Below are positions 30,550 to 39,876 of a stretch of DNA of 64,000 nt, one piece after another. A model generated the notes under the pieces. The model searched no databases, was not told the origin of the DNA, and was given only the letters and a program-made list of their open reading frames with translations. This stretch comes from Albugo candida (taxonomy: Eukaryota; Oomycota; Peronosporomycetes; Albuginales), in assembly GCA_040437565.1 (NCBI GenBank), contig JBDOQK010000071.1, forward strand, positions 62,001-126,000. The letters run 5' to 3'. The translations under genes and the position numbers were made by a program. The stretch's first letter is position 1. Each line of letters opens with the position of its first letter.

Positions 30550-33500
30550 ATGAAACGTACTACTACTCATAGTCGGGGATGGCTCACCTCACCCACTCGT
30601 GCCATCTCCGCCTTTCTTTTCCTACTTCATAGTTGCTCTCAACAATGTGTGGTACACGCCAAAGTAGCCGGCCTTGATTTCGGCGGCGAGTACTTCAAAG
30701 TCGCGCTTGTTAAACCAGGCACACCCTTTGAAATCGTGACCAATGTCCACAGTAAGCGAAAGACGGAAACAATGGTTGCATTCGATGGCGAAGAACGTAT
30801 CTATGGAGCTGATGCCGATACGATTGGTGTCCGTCGTCCTCACACCGGATACGCTCAAATTCGCCGTTTTCTAGGATCGAGTTTGGATCATCCTGGAGTT
30901 CTGTCCCTAGTTACACAAGAATACTTTCCGTATACCTTAAAATTGAATGAGAAACGGGGGACGATTCATTTAGAGCATGAAAATGAGCAATTGTATCACG
31001 CCGAAGAAGTTGTGGCTATGGTCTTTTCACATGTGCGCCAAATCACGGATGTGTTCGCAGAGAGCGACGTCAAAGACTACGTCATTACCGTGCCCGATTA
31101 CTACACTCAGGCGCAACGACAAGCAGTATTGGATGCTGCTGAAATCTCTGGTTTGCGTGTGCTCTCTTTAATCAATGAGAATACTGCGGCTGCCCTACAA
31201 TTGTGTATCCACACCAGTATGGAACCCAACGAACGCAAACGTGTGATGTTTTATAATCTAGGGTCAACCTCATTACAAGTAAGCATCGCGGAATTTTACA
31301 GTTATGTGGTTCCAGTGGGCTCATCGTCGAATAAAACGGTAATTGGATTTTCAGTCCTTTCGAAGGCGTGGGATGAACATCTCGGAAGCAGCAAGATTGA
31401 CCTTCGTCTAGCCGAATATCTCGCACGTGTCTTCAATGAACAAGTTCTTCATAATAAACAAGATGTCCGAACACTTCCCAAAGTTATGGCCAAATTGCGT
31501 GCACAAGCCAAAAAAACAAAAATCGTACTTAGTGCGAATGAAGAGATTCCAGTCGTGATGCAATCGTTACTTGATGACTACGATTTGAGAACGGTTGTGA
31601 CTCGTACTTTATTGGAAGAAATCAGTAAAGATCTCTTAGATCAAGTTCTCGGTCCAGTAGAGGAAGCACTCCGAAAAGCAAACTTAACACGTGGCGATAT
31701 CCAAGACGTCGAACTTATCGGTGGTGGTGTGCGCATGCCTAAAGTACAGAGTCTGCTAAAAGAGTTCTTCAATGTACAAGAGCTTGGAGCGCATCTGAAT
31801 GGAGACGAAGCTATGGCACTTGGTGCTGCATTCCGCGCCGCCAACTTGAGCAATTCCTTCCGAGTGCGACCAATTCATATGACTGATATCTCAACTTACG
31901 CTATTGGCGCTCGTTTGGCTGATATACATCTTGAAGATGAAAAAGAGTCGACTTGGGCCAAGCACGCGCCGCTGTTTACTACTGCACACCGATTGGGCGC
32001 ACGTAAAGCCGTGAGCTTGACACATGCGCGCGATATGACCTGTACATTCCATTATAACGAGCCGTCGAGCTTGCCGAAGGGAGTTTCTACTCACATTGGA
32101 AAGTTCTCAATCACTGGAATTAAGGACTTTTACACGCAACATTTGGAGAAAAATTTAGGTGAACCGAAGGTTACGCTAACGTTTTCATTGGATTCGAGCG
32201 GAATTGTGTCAATTATAAAGGCGGAAGCTACTTTAGAGGAGGAGTACGAGGTGGAAGTCGAAGTTCCCGTCGAGAACAAGGAAAAGACGCAAAGCGCAAC
32301 TACAGATGCTGACGCCGACGCTGTAAAAGAAAAAATCGATTCTACTGAAGAAAAGACTGGAGACGCTGACAAAACCGAGGAAAAGGATGCAAACGTTGAA
32401 GAAAAAGTTAAAAAGGAGGAAGAAAAAGTGGAAGAAAAAGTGGAGAAAGTGATGCAAAAGCGAAAGCGAACACTCCGTTCGGCGCTTTCGGTCAAGCTTG
32501 TCGAAGAAAGATTGGGTGAAAATAACGCTATTATGAGTATTCTACCAATGAGCTCCTCGGACAAAAGTGACTCGATCAAACTATTGCGCGAAATGGAAGC
32601 CGCTGATAATAAACGCAAAGCCAATTTGGATGCAAAAAATCGTCTTGAAGCTTTTGTCTACAGTGCGCGTGATTCATTGGAAAGTGACCAAGACGCCATT
32701 AGTCAAGTTACGCTTCCCGAGCAAGTAAATGCGATTTTGATCAAATTGGAAGCCGCTGAGGAATGGCTGTACGAAGACGGCGATAAAGCGGAGGCTTCCG
32801 AGTATCAAGCCAAGCTTTCAGAGATCGAGACGGAATTGGATGCGATCTTATTCCGANNNNNNNNNNNNNNNNNNNNNNNNNNNNNNNNNNNNNNNNNNNN
32901 NNNNNNNNNNNNNNNNNNNNNNNNNNNNNNNNNNNNNNNNNNNNNNNNNNNNNNNNAAAAATCGTCTTGAAGCTTTTGTCTACAGTGCGCGTGATTCATT
33001 GGAAAGTGACCAAGACGCCATTAGTCAAGTTACGCTTCCCGAGCAAGTAAATGCGATTTTGATCAAATTGGAAGCCGCTGAGGAATGGCTGTACGAAGAC
33101 GGCGATAAAGCGGAGGCTTCCGAGTATCAAGCCAAGCTTTCAGAGATCGAGACGGAATTGGATGCGATCTTATTCCGAGTATCGGAAAAAACCGATTTTC
33201 CAAGCATTATTGAGGATGCAAAAAAACTTGCGCTCAGTATGAAAGCCAAACTGAGTGATTGGGCGGAAACGCGACCGTGGATTACCGAACAAGAGCAAAG
33301 TGACGCTCGTGCGCGTGTGGAAGAATTGGAGACGTATCTGGAGGAAGCCGTGACAAAGCAAAAGGATCATCCCCCACATGAACCGCCTCTTGTCACGTCA
33401 GCCAATGTAAAGAAGCAAATGCAGCAAGTCAAACGGCTTATTGATCGACTTGCAAAGAAACCAAAGCCAAAGCCTGTGAAGGATGTCAATGCGACCGAGA

Positions 33501-33691
33501 CTGCGAGCAAGGAAGGGGAAGCCGGTGAGACCGAGGTCAAGACTGAGACTGAGACTGAGACTGAGACTGGGACTGAGGCCGGAACTGAGACTGAGGCCGG
33601 AGCTGAGAAGGAAGCCGGAACTGAGAATGAGGCCGAGAGCGAGAGCGAGAGCAAAACTGAAGGAACTGTGGACGGCCATGAGGATTTGTGA
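30550..33691 (+). CDS. HYOU1: ER HSP70-like chaperone HYOU1/GRP170 (Lhs1)
   Basis: Large HSP70-family protein of the ER lumen that serves as nucleotide-exchange factor for BiP. A signal sequence (SAFLFLLHSCSQQCVVHA) precedes the ATPase domain: VAGLDFGGEYFKVALV, DYVITVPDYYTQAQRQA, LINENTAAALQ and ELIGGGVRMPKVQ. A substrate domain follows, then an acidic Lys/Glu loop (about 555-645), a helical region and a Thr/Glu-rich repeat tail. A 100-N gap with a 222-bp duplication breaks the frame; removing 322 bp restores it and gives 939 residues. The chain ends GHEDL, a KDEL-like but non-standard retrieval signal. Long length and divergent phosphate loops separate it from BiP. Confidence 0.93.
32635..33178. 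repeat. Gap 32857-32956 with identical 222-bp flanks, inside HYOU1
   Basis: 32635-32856 equals 32957-33178. Removing 322 bp restores the HYOU1 frame. Confidence 0.92.
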
Positions 33692-34100
33692 GTTAATTTG
33701 CAATAAACACACTTTGCCTGGCTAATTTCGTAAAGTTACTTTTTTCGAGCTTGTTATTGCGAGATTTTGTTGTGGAAGTGTAAATAAGCGTATAAAGGAG
33801 ATGGTGTGTAAATAGTATAAGTAGACGTGTTAGATTTGTAGAGAATGGGTTGCAAGTTGATTGGTCAAGAAGCATTGTGACGTGGGTGGGGTGATAGATT
33901 ATGAGAGGCCTCCTCTTTGTTTNNNNNNNNNNNNNNNNNNNNNNNNNNNNNNNNNNNNNNNNNNNNNNNNNNNNNNNNNNNNNNNNNNNNNNNNNNNNNN
34001 NNNNNNNNNNNNNNNNNNNNNNGAGGCCTCCTCTTTGTTTTGATATTTGACGGATAAGTCAATTGTCTCAATTCCAAATTCTGGTCCGAAGCGAATTATA
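33692..34100. other. Intergenic with assembly gap
   Basis: Contains the HYOU1 3' end, a 100-N gap (33923-34022) flanked by an 18-bp identical overlap (GAGGCCTCCTCTTTGTTT), and the PABPN1 leader. GATTGGTC at 33858 is a CCAAT-type box. An ATG at 34047 is in frame with PABPN1, but the downstream ATG is a better start. Confidence 0.45.
33905..34040. repeat. Gap 33923-34022 with 18-bp identical flanks
   Basis: GAGGCCTCCTCTTTGTTT occurs at both edges. Shortest overlap seen. Confidence 0.8.
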
Positions 34101-34808
34101 ATGTCGGAAACAGAAATCGCGCAATTCGAATCGGAAGCGGCTGAATTTCATACCACCACACAAACGTCACATGAGGCTTCTAATGTGGAAACGAGTTCGG
34201 CTGTAGACGCTGAGATTGAAGACATGAAACGTCGCGTGAAGGAAATGGAGGAAGAAGCCGCGAAACTGAGTGAAATGCAATCGCAAGTCGAAAGTCAAAT
34301 GGGAAAAAATACCGCATCCTCTCTCAATGAACTCAATGCGAGTGCTTCGGGAGCTTCCAGCCACGCGATTGGATCCAATTCCAATACTTCCACCAATCCG
34401 AATGGAGGAAACAACACCGCGTTGGATGATTCGTCCGTTTACGTGGGTCAAGTGGATTATGGGAGTACACCGGAAGAGTTACAAGCGCTGTTCCAATCTT
34501 GTGGTACAATCAATCGTGTCACGATTTTGTGTGACAAATTCACGGGACAACCGAAAGGGTACGCTTATATTGAATTCGCCAGTAAAGACGCCGTGGAGAG
34601 TGCTTTATTATTAAATGATACAATGTTTCGAGGACGACAACTCAAAGTAACACCAAAACGACAAAACGTGCGTGGATTTAACTATACACGTGGTGGTCGT
34701 GGATCTATGCGCGGTCGTATGAACGGTAGAGGCCGAGGCGGTCGTGGTCGGTCCATGGGACGAATTGGTTTTCGTGGAAGAGGGCGAGGTTTCCACCCTT
34801 ATTACTAA
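34101..34808 (+). CDS. PABPN1: Nuclear poly(A)-binding protein PABPN1/PABP2
   Basis: Binds growing poly(A) tails in the nucleus and stimulates poly(A) polymerase. Start at 34101 gives 235 residues. Order: an acidic N-terminus ([16 protein letters not shown]), a short coiled coil ([17 protein letters not shown]) as in PABPN1, a Ser/Asn linker, one RRM with RNP2 [10 protein letters not shown] and RNP1 KGYAYIEF, the [10 protein letters not shown] exit, then an Arg/Gly-rich tail ending GFHPYY. The coiled-coil-RRM-RGG layout is diagnostic. An in-frame ATG at 34047 would add 18 residues. Confidence 0.92.
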   Translation: MSETEIAQFESEAAEFHTTTQTSHEASNVETSSAVDAEIEDMKRRVKEMEEEAAKLSEMQSQVESQMGKNTASSLNELNASASGASSHAIGSNSNTSTNPNGGNNTALDDSSVYVGQVDYGSTPEELQALFQSCGTINRVTILCDKFTGQPKGYAYIEFASKDAVESALLLNDTMFRGRQLKVTPKRQNVRGFNYTRGGRGSMRGRMNGRGRGGRGRSMGRIGFRGRGRGFHPYY

Positions 34809-35391
34809 ATGAGAAGTGTATAAGGTGAAGGTAGTAAATGCTAGCTCAAACTTGAACNNNNNNNNNNNNNNNNNNNNNNNNNNNNNNNNNNNNNNNNNNN
34901 NNNNNNNNNNNNNNNNNNNNNNNNNNNNNNNNNNNNNNNNNNNNNNNNNNNNNNNNNGGTGAAGGTAGTAAATGCTAGCTCAAACTTGAACTTGAAAAAA
35001 AAAAGCACATGAAAAAAAAATCAGTGACATTTTCCATAGACAAAAAAACATATCAGTCACATTGCATCCAGCAACAAACGTGCTAAAAGAAAATCACATG
35101 CATCCTTAGATTCATAGAGCCCAAGTGGGGACTTAATGCAAGCTCTGCTTCCTTCCTTTTCACTATCATGCCCAACTTTAAGGTGTACATCGCACCTTAA
35201 CCCTTCCATCCGTCGAGCGACGACAAAGAGGTACCACATTGCGGGTACCTCCACCGGTTTTGCAATCTGTCCCTAAACGTCTCAAGTCTTTAAAAAGGTC
35301 ACACAATCAGAACGCGTTGCGTCCCAATTCAACTCTACCAATTCGCACTCTATAGACTTTGATTCATTTTCGATACTAAAAACAAAATAAA
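34809..35391. other. Intergenic with assembly gap and poly-A runs
   Basis: Holds a 100-N gap (34858-34957) with a 34-bp flanking duplicate and A-rich runs at about 34986-35050. GGTACCTCCACCGG and AAAAGGTCACACAATC lie upstream of STRAP, whose promoter must be here. No coding frame is supported. Confidence 0.4.
34824..34991. repeat. Gap 34858-34957 with 34-bp identical flanks
   Basis: 34824-34857 equals 34958-34991, downstream of PABPN1. Confidence 0.8.
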
Positions 35392-36711
35392 ATGACTGCA
35401 AATGACAATTCAACTCCTCTCAGCCTTTCGCCTCCGACTTTTATTCCATCGACGCGTCAGATCCCAATCGTATGTCCGGGTCATTCTCGTCCCCTTGCAG
35501 AGCTTCAGTACAGCTCCATCACAACCGATGGCGTCTTCTTGATCTCTGNNNNNNNNNNNNNNNNNNNNNNNNNNNNNNNNNNNNNNNNNNNNNNNNNNNN
35601 NNNNNNNNNNNNNNNNNNNNNNNNNNNNNNNNNNNNNNNNNNNNNNNNGACAATTCAACTCCTCTCAGCCTTTCGCCTCCGACTTTTATTCCATCGACGC
35701 GTCAGATCCCAATCGTATGTCCGGGTCATTCTCGTCCCCTTGCAGAGCTTCAGTACAGCTCCATCACAACCGATGGCGTCTTCTTGATCTCTGCTTGTCA
35801 TGACAAACTTCCAATGTTGCGACATGGACACACAGGCGATTGGATTGGTACATTCCAAGGTCATAAAGGTGCTGTGTGGAGTGCACAATTGAATAATGAC
35901 GCGACATTAGCAGCAACCGGTTCTGCCGATTTTAGTGTAAAGTTGTGGGACGCTATTTCAGGCGATCTGATCGCGACATTGGAGCATCGACATGTGGTCA
36001 AAAGCGTCGCATTCACACCGGATGGGAGTCGTCTCATCACTGGAGGACATGAGCGCATTCTTCGTGTTTTCGATCTTGGTCCCATCATCGCTCAGCGTGA
36101 GGCGATTCATCCAATTGCCACGTGTGAGCTTCATACGAAAGAAATCATTCGTAAAGTCGTCACTATATCCGATACAATTGTGGTCACAGGTCAAGTGGAT
36201 GGAACCATAAGTGTGTGGAATGTGGAGACTAAAGAATTGCAAAAATCCTTCAAAGTCGACGGTCAGGATACAGGTGGAATAATGGATATGGAGAGTTCCC
36301 GGAATGGTGAGATTTTAACGGTGGCTGCAGGGAATAAGGTTGGTGTATTGATTTCGTCATTGTCGTTGACTGATGGTGTTGATTCAGGTCGCATTCTTCG
36401 ATATCGCGAGAGATTACGCGTTGAATGCTTCGTTTGTGATGCCGATATCATTCAAAGAAGAAGGTGGGGCGTCGTTGCATCCCACGGAATCCAAGTTCAT
36501 CGCTGGCGGATCGGATACGTGGGTGCGTGTATTTGAGTATCAGACAGGTGAGATGATAGAATGCCATAAAGGACACCACGGACCGATTCGATGTCTTCGA
36601 TATGCACCTTTGGGCGATACTTTTGCCACTGGATCGGAAGACGGAACCATTCGAATATGGCAGACAGGATCCAGTGTTAAGACTGCTGCTTCTTCAGTAA
36701 ATGCTGTCTGA
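35392..36711 (+). CDS. STRAP: STRAP-like WD40 protein (SMN/unrip complex)
   Basis: STRAP/unrip is a WD40 scaffold associated with the SMN complex and mRNA regulation. Two exons are joined by a 49-nt intron (36339-36387; GT-TGGT donor, TTCAG acceptor) giving [20 protein letters not shown] equivalents and 341 residues. WD signatures: [70 protein letters not shown] and [15 protein letters not shown]-terminal [11 protein letters not shown] and [14 protein letters not shown] match STRAP specifically. A gap with a 145-bp duplicate lies in the first repeat; removing 245 bp restores the frame. Confidence 0.92.
35404..35793. repeat. Gap 35549-35648 with identical 145-bp flanks, inside STRAP
   Basis: 35404-35548 equals 35649-35793. 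Removing 245 bp restores the STRAP frame. Confidence 0.92.
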
Positions 36712-36822
36712 CTCGTGCGATTGATAGAGTCACAAGTATAAACAGCAATTGAATACCGTAATCTCCATTCGTTTTTATGATGCTTGAGCGTGGTCGATGG
36801 TTCCATAATCGTACGCTATTAG

Positions 36823-39216
36823 TCAGAGTTTCTCCGTTGAGGCTGAGCCAATTGTTGGATGCATTTCCATCACTTGAAAGACAGACGACAGGATGCGATA
36901 TTCTGACGGTGAGAATGCTAGAGTTTGAGCTTCATTGGACGGTAGTATACGGTCAGGATCCTGTAATTGAGGAAGTCTACCACGTACAGCCAAAGTCGTC
37001 AGTAGAGTCATGCAATCTGAAAAGTCTCGAAGTAGTTGATTCGCTCGGAAACACGTCTTCCCCACATTGTTTGATTCTTGCAGTGGGTCTTTGATGATTA
37101 AGCACGGACTTTGCACATTGATCAGTGGGGATGTCTTCTGTCCAACGAATGGAGAATGTTGTGAATTGCGTTGTTTTGTGAGCATATTGGTAGCTGATAC
37201 TTCCGAGCGCTCCACACACGGACTCCACGTCAACTTGTCGCTTGCTCCGTCCAACACACGAATTTCATCCAGTTGGAGTCGATATTCTGTTCCATAATAG
37301 TAGAGAAAGTCCATCAATAGCTTTCCGAGAATGTATGGCTTTACTGTTGTGGTCTCAGTGTTCTTTGCAACGTTCTTCGGCTTCTTTGTAGCATTTGCGA
37401 ATGTGGAACTCGTTACAATTCGATTTGCAATCATTTTTCCTTTCATTTGTTGCTCGATAACTTTGGTGCATTTGCTTGTTGGGAATTCGATATCGACAGA
37501 CTTTTTCGTAGGAGCTTCTGAATGAAGTTTGTCCGTGTGCTTTCGTACGATTTGTGTGATCATCAGAAACAGTCCGTACGATGATAATCCGCCCATGTAC
37601 GGATCATTCAGATCTCGTTTGGCCAAAAAGTATTTCAACACGATGTTGAGTTGCCCAAGCCCATAGAAATGATCAGTAAGGCAATTGACAAGAACAGCAG
37701 TTGCAACTCCATCGTGCGGTGACAAATTCGGATCGTCGAATGTGATGTCAAAGTGCACGCTCAACGTTTGCTTCAATTCCTGATCGACGTTATCGACTGT
37801 CTTTCTTGTGAGAACGACTTTGAGAAGTGGAAATTTCGCATGCGTAATAGCGCTAAATGCATCCACCACAAACGCTGAGGAATCGACCAAACCTAAACGT
37901 TCTGATGCAATGGTCGACAAATAGTCGGCAAGTCGTTGTACACAATGTTGGCTGGATACTTGATTATCGGCCACATGGTAAACGACTAAATCGACATCAC
38001 TGAAATTTCCATACATTCCTGTCACGTACGATCCATAAGGCTCGATATGAGGCTTCACAGTGTCGAGAGATGATACTGCGTTTTTGTCTGTGCATTCACG
38101 CTTCCGATCTTCCCAACAGCTGCGAATCATATGTCGCATATGTTCGATCGCACAAGGAATAGTTTCTCGCATTCGTGTTGCTGCAATACTGCTTTCTATC
38201 GCGAAAAGCTCAATCTCTTGATGTAGAACACTCTGTAATTGTCTTGTTTGCGTTTCGTATAATTCATGTACTTGCTGTTGTCTCCATTCGATCTCATGTC
38301 GCTCTTGTATTTGACGTCTGCGCTCCTGTTCGGTGACAGCAATGACATGCTGTTGGAATTGTTTCCTTTCTTCCCATTCTTTCTCCAGAGTCACTGTCCC
38401 CGAAATCGGACATGTCACTGCTAAATGTTGAGCGAGCTGTCCCCTCGAGCAAATCTCTGTGCATCCCAAAACTGCATTTGGGCAAACGACGTCATACGAC
38501 TGTAAATCGAGCGTTCTTTTTTCGCTCCTTTGTAGAAGACTGTCGAGTACATCCGGAACTTGACGGAATAAACACAGCTTTAAATGGTCTTCCAAATTTT
38601 TCCTCAAACAGATGAAATTACATCCAATCCAGCTATTGGGGCACACAATCTCATAGTCTTCTGGAATCTGTAGCATCGCCATCATACTTTGGAACCAAGG
38701 AGTATCAATTGTTCGATCTAAGAATAATTGGCGTTGTAGTAATTGCTTTTCGTTTTCGATTGTCGCAACAGCCCATTCTCTTCGTCTTTTGATCTCAGCT
38801 TCTTCCTCTTCCTTCATTTGCTTCAATACTTCCAAACGACGAGCTCGTTCCTTTTCGGCCACATCAATTGCCCACTGTGTCCAATACAATCGATCTTTCT
38901 GCTCATTTAGCCGTTCTATCAGCTCATCGTCCTCCGAATGATTATTTTCAATTGTATTGGCGGAAGAGTTTGCTGCTTTTGGAGTAAATGGCTTTGCTTC
39001 GGCGCGCAACTTCTGATTTTCAGTACTAATTTTCAGAGGTAAGGTACTGGCGGTATTAATTGTTTGAGTGTTTTTACAGCTATTTGCATCGATTTTGCAC
39101 GTTTCCATCAAAGTGACAATCATTCCCTTCGTACCGGTTTTCTTCTTTTTCGGGCGCCGTTTTCGCGGACCCGAATGCTTAGGTTTCTTGGCATGTAGCG
39201 CCTTCATGGACATCAT
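36823..39216 (-). CDS. Nucleotidyltransferase of the non-canonical poly(A) polymerase type with TRAF-like zinc fingers
   Basis: Single exon, 797 residues. The N-terminus is very basic (KPKHSGPRKRRPKKKK), followed by a coiled coil (about 115-165, DVAEKERARRLEVLKQM). Two similar Cys/His modules follow: CPNSWIGCNFICLRKNLEDH (near 195) and CPNAVLGCTEICSRGQLAQH (near 245), each with TRAF-type zinc-finger spacing. After another helix comes a beta-type nucleotidyltransferase core, PYGSYVTGMYGNFSDVDLVV, with the GS and DxD catalytic elements, and a PAP-associated region (NIVLKYFLAKRDLNDPYMGG, SSYGLFLMI). Probably adds nucleotides to RNA 3' ends in the TRF4/TUTase manner; the substrate is unknown. Confidence 0.82.
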   Translation of the reverse strand: MMSMKALHAKKPKHSGPRKRRPKKKKTGTKGMIVTLMETCKIDANSCKNTQTINTASTLPLKISTENQKLRAEAKPFTPKAANSSANTIENNHSEDDELIERLNEQKDRLYWTQWAIDVAEKERARRLEVLKQMKEEEEAEIKRRREWAVATIENEKQLLQRQLFLDRTIDTPWFQSMMAMLQIPEDYEIVCPNSWIGCNFICLRKNLEDHLKLCLFRQVPDVLDSLLQRSEKRTLDLQSYDVVCPNAVLGCTEICSRGQLAQHLAVTCPISGTVTLEKEWEERKQFQQHVIAVTEQERRRQIQERHEIEWRQQQVHELYETQTRQLQSVLHQEIELFAIESSIAATRMRETIPCAIEHMRHMIRSCWEDRKRECTDKNAVSSLDTVKPHIEPYGSYVTGMYGNFSDVDLVVYHVADNQVSSQHCVQRLADYLSTIASERLGLVDSSAFVVDAFSAITHAKFPLLKVVLTRKTVDNVDQELKQTLSVHFDITFDDPNLSPHDGVATAVLVNCLTDHFYGLGQLNIVLKYFLAKRDLNDPYMGGLSSYGLFLMITQIVRKHTDKLHSEAPTKKSVDIEFPTSKCTKVIEQQMKGKMIANRIVTSSTFANATKKPKNVAKNTETTTVKPYILGKLLMDFLYYYGTEYRLQLDEIRVLDGASDKLTWSPCVERSEVSATNMLTKQRNSQHSPFVGQKTSPLINVQSPCLIIKDPLQESNNVGKTCFRANQLLRDFSDCMTLLTTLAVRGRLPQLQDPDRILPSNEAQTLAFSPSEYRILSSVFQVMEMHPTIGSASTEKL

Positions 39217-39876
39217 TTCTTCAACGAACGATAGTGTCCTCGCTGCTTTGAGCAGTCGATCGTACTCATTTCGTTTGCTTTCGTTTTCTTTGCCGCGTAA
39301 GCGACCAACACTCTTGATTGCTTATGCAACAGCAAGAAAAAAGGAAAGTGAAAATGATGGGCGTTCTGCTTGGATGTTCAGTACAAATTGCGAATGATCC
39401 TTGAATGTAGTGTCACTTGCGAATACTAGCGTCAGCGAGTACGTTTACGCTATATCCGAGAATGTTGTTTCCGTTTTGCCTGAAATAAATTGTTTGTGTG
39501 AAGATTTCCCTTTTTGCCAGACACAATCCCTCTCCTAATACGGTGGTCACACTATAGTAGTAGTTTATGTACACGTTTCCTATCCAATCTTCATCCTACA
39601 CACTAGATTCGTGTATCTGCCTCCATCGTATTTTTTCAACTTGGCCACAAGTCTCTCGTGTACACCTTTCCTATCGTCACAGACCATCACTCTTCGCACA
39701 AAAGATCGTTTCCGCATCTCGTTGACAAACACTCTTCGCCAAAGGTTTCCCTTTCATCAAAAGACCATCACTCTTATCACAAAGAATCCCTTCCGCGTCT
39801 CATAAACAAACACTCTTTAAGACCATCACTCAATCCGCCCAAACGCTCATTTTCCAATTTGCAACGTCCCGCAACA
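39217..39876. repeat. Bidirectional promoter region with imperfect tandem repeat leader
   Basis: 660 bp separate the divergent nucleotidyltransferase and XPD starts. On the XPD side AGACCATCACTC recurs at 39681, 39762 and 39820, and each of the first two copies is followed by a related TTCCGC-TCTC-AACAAACACTCTT block. This makes about two and a half imperfect units in the XPD 5' leader. The frame upstream of 39877 is open in phase with XPD, but the conserved N-terminus begins at 39877. Confidence 0.6.

Noticed and set aside
30144-30570. Possible small minus-strand gene (coiled segment MSRLRQNSDNER..., and a downstream frame RFIIFRHIDVDRMYHY...)
   Set aside because: The pieces cannot be joined with plausible GT-AG introns of normal size, and neither is a recognised domain. 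It overlaps the HYOU1 start region.
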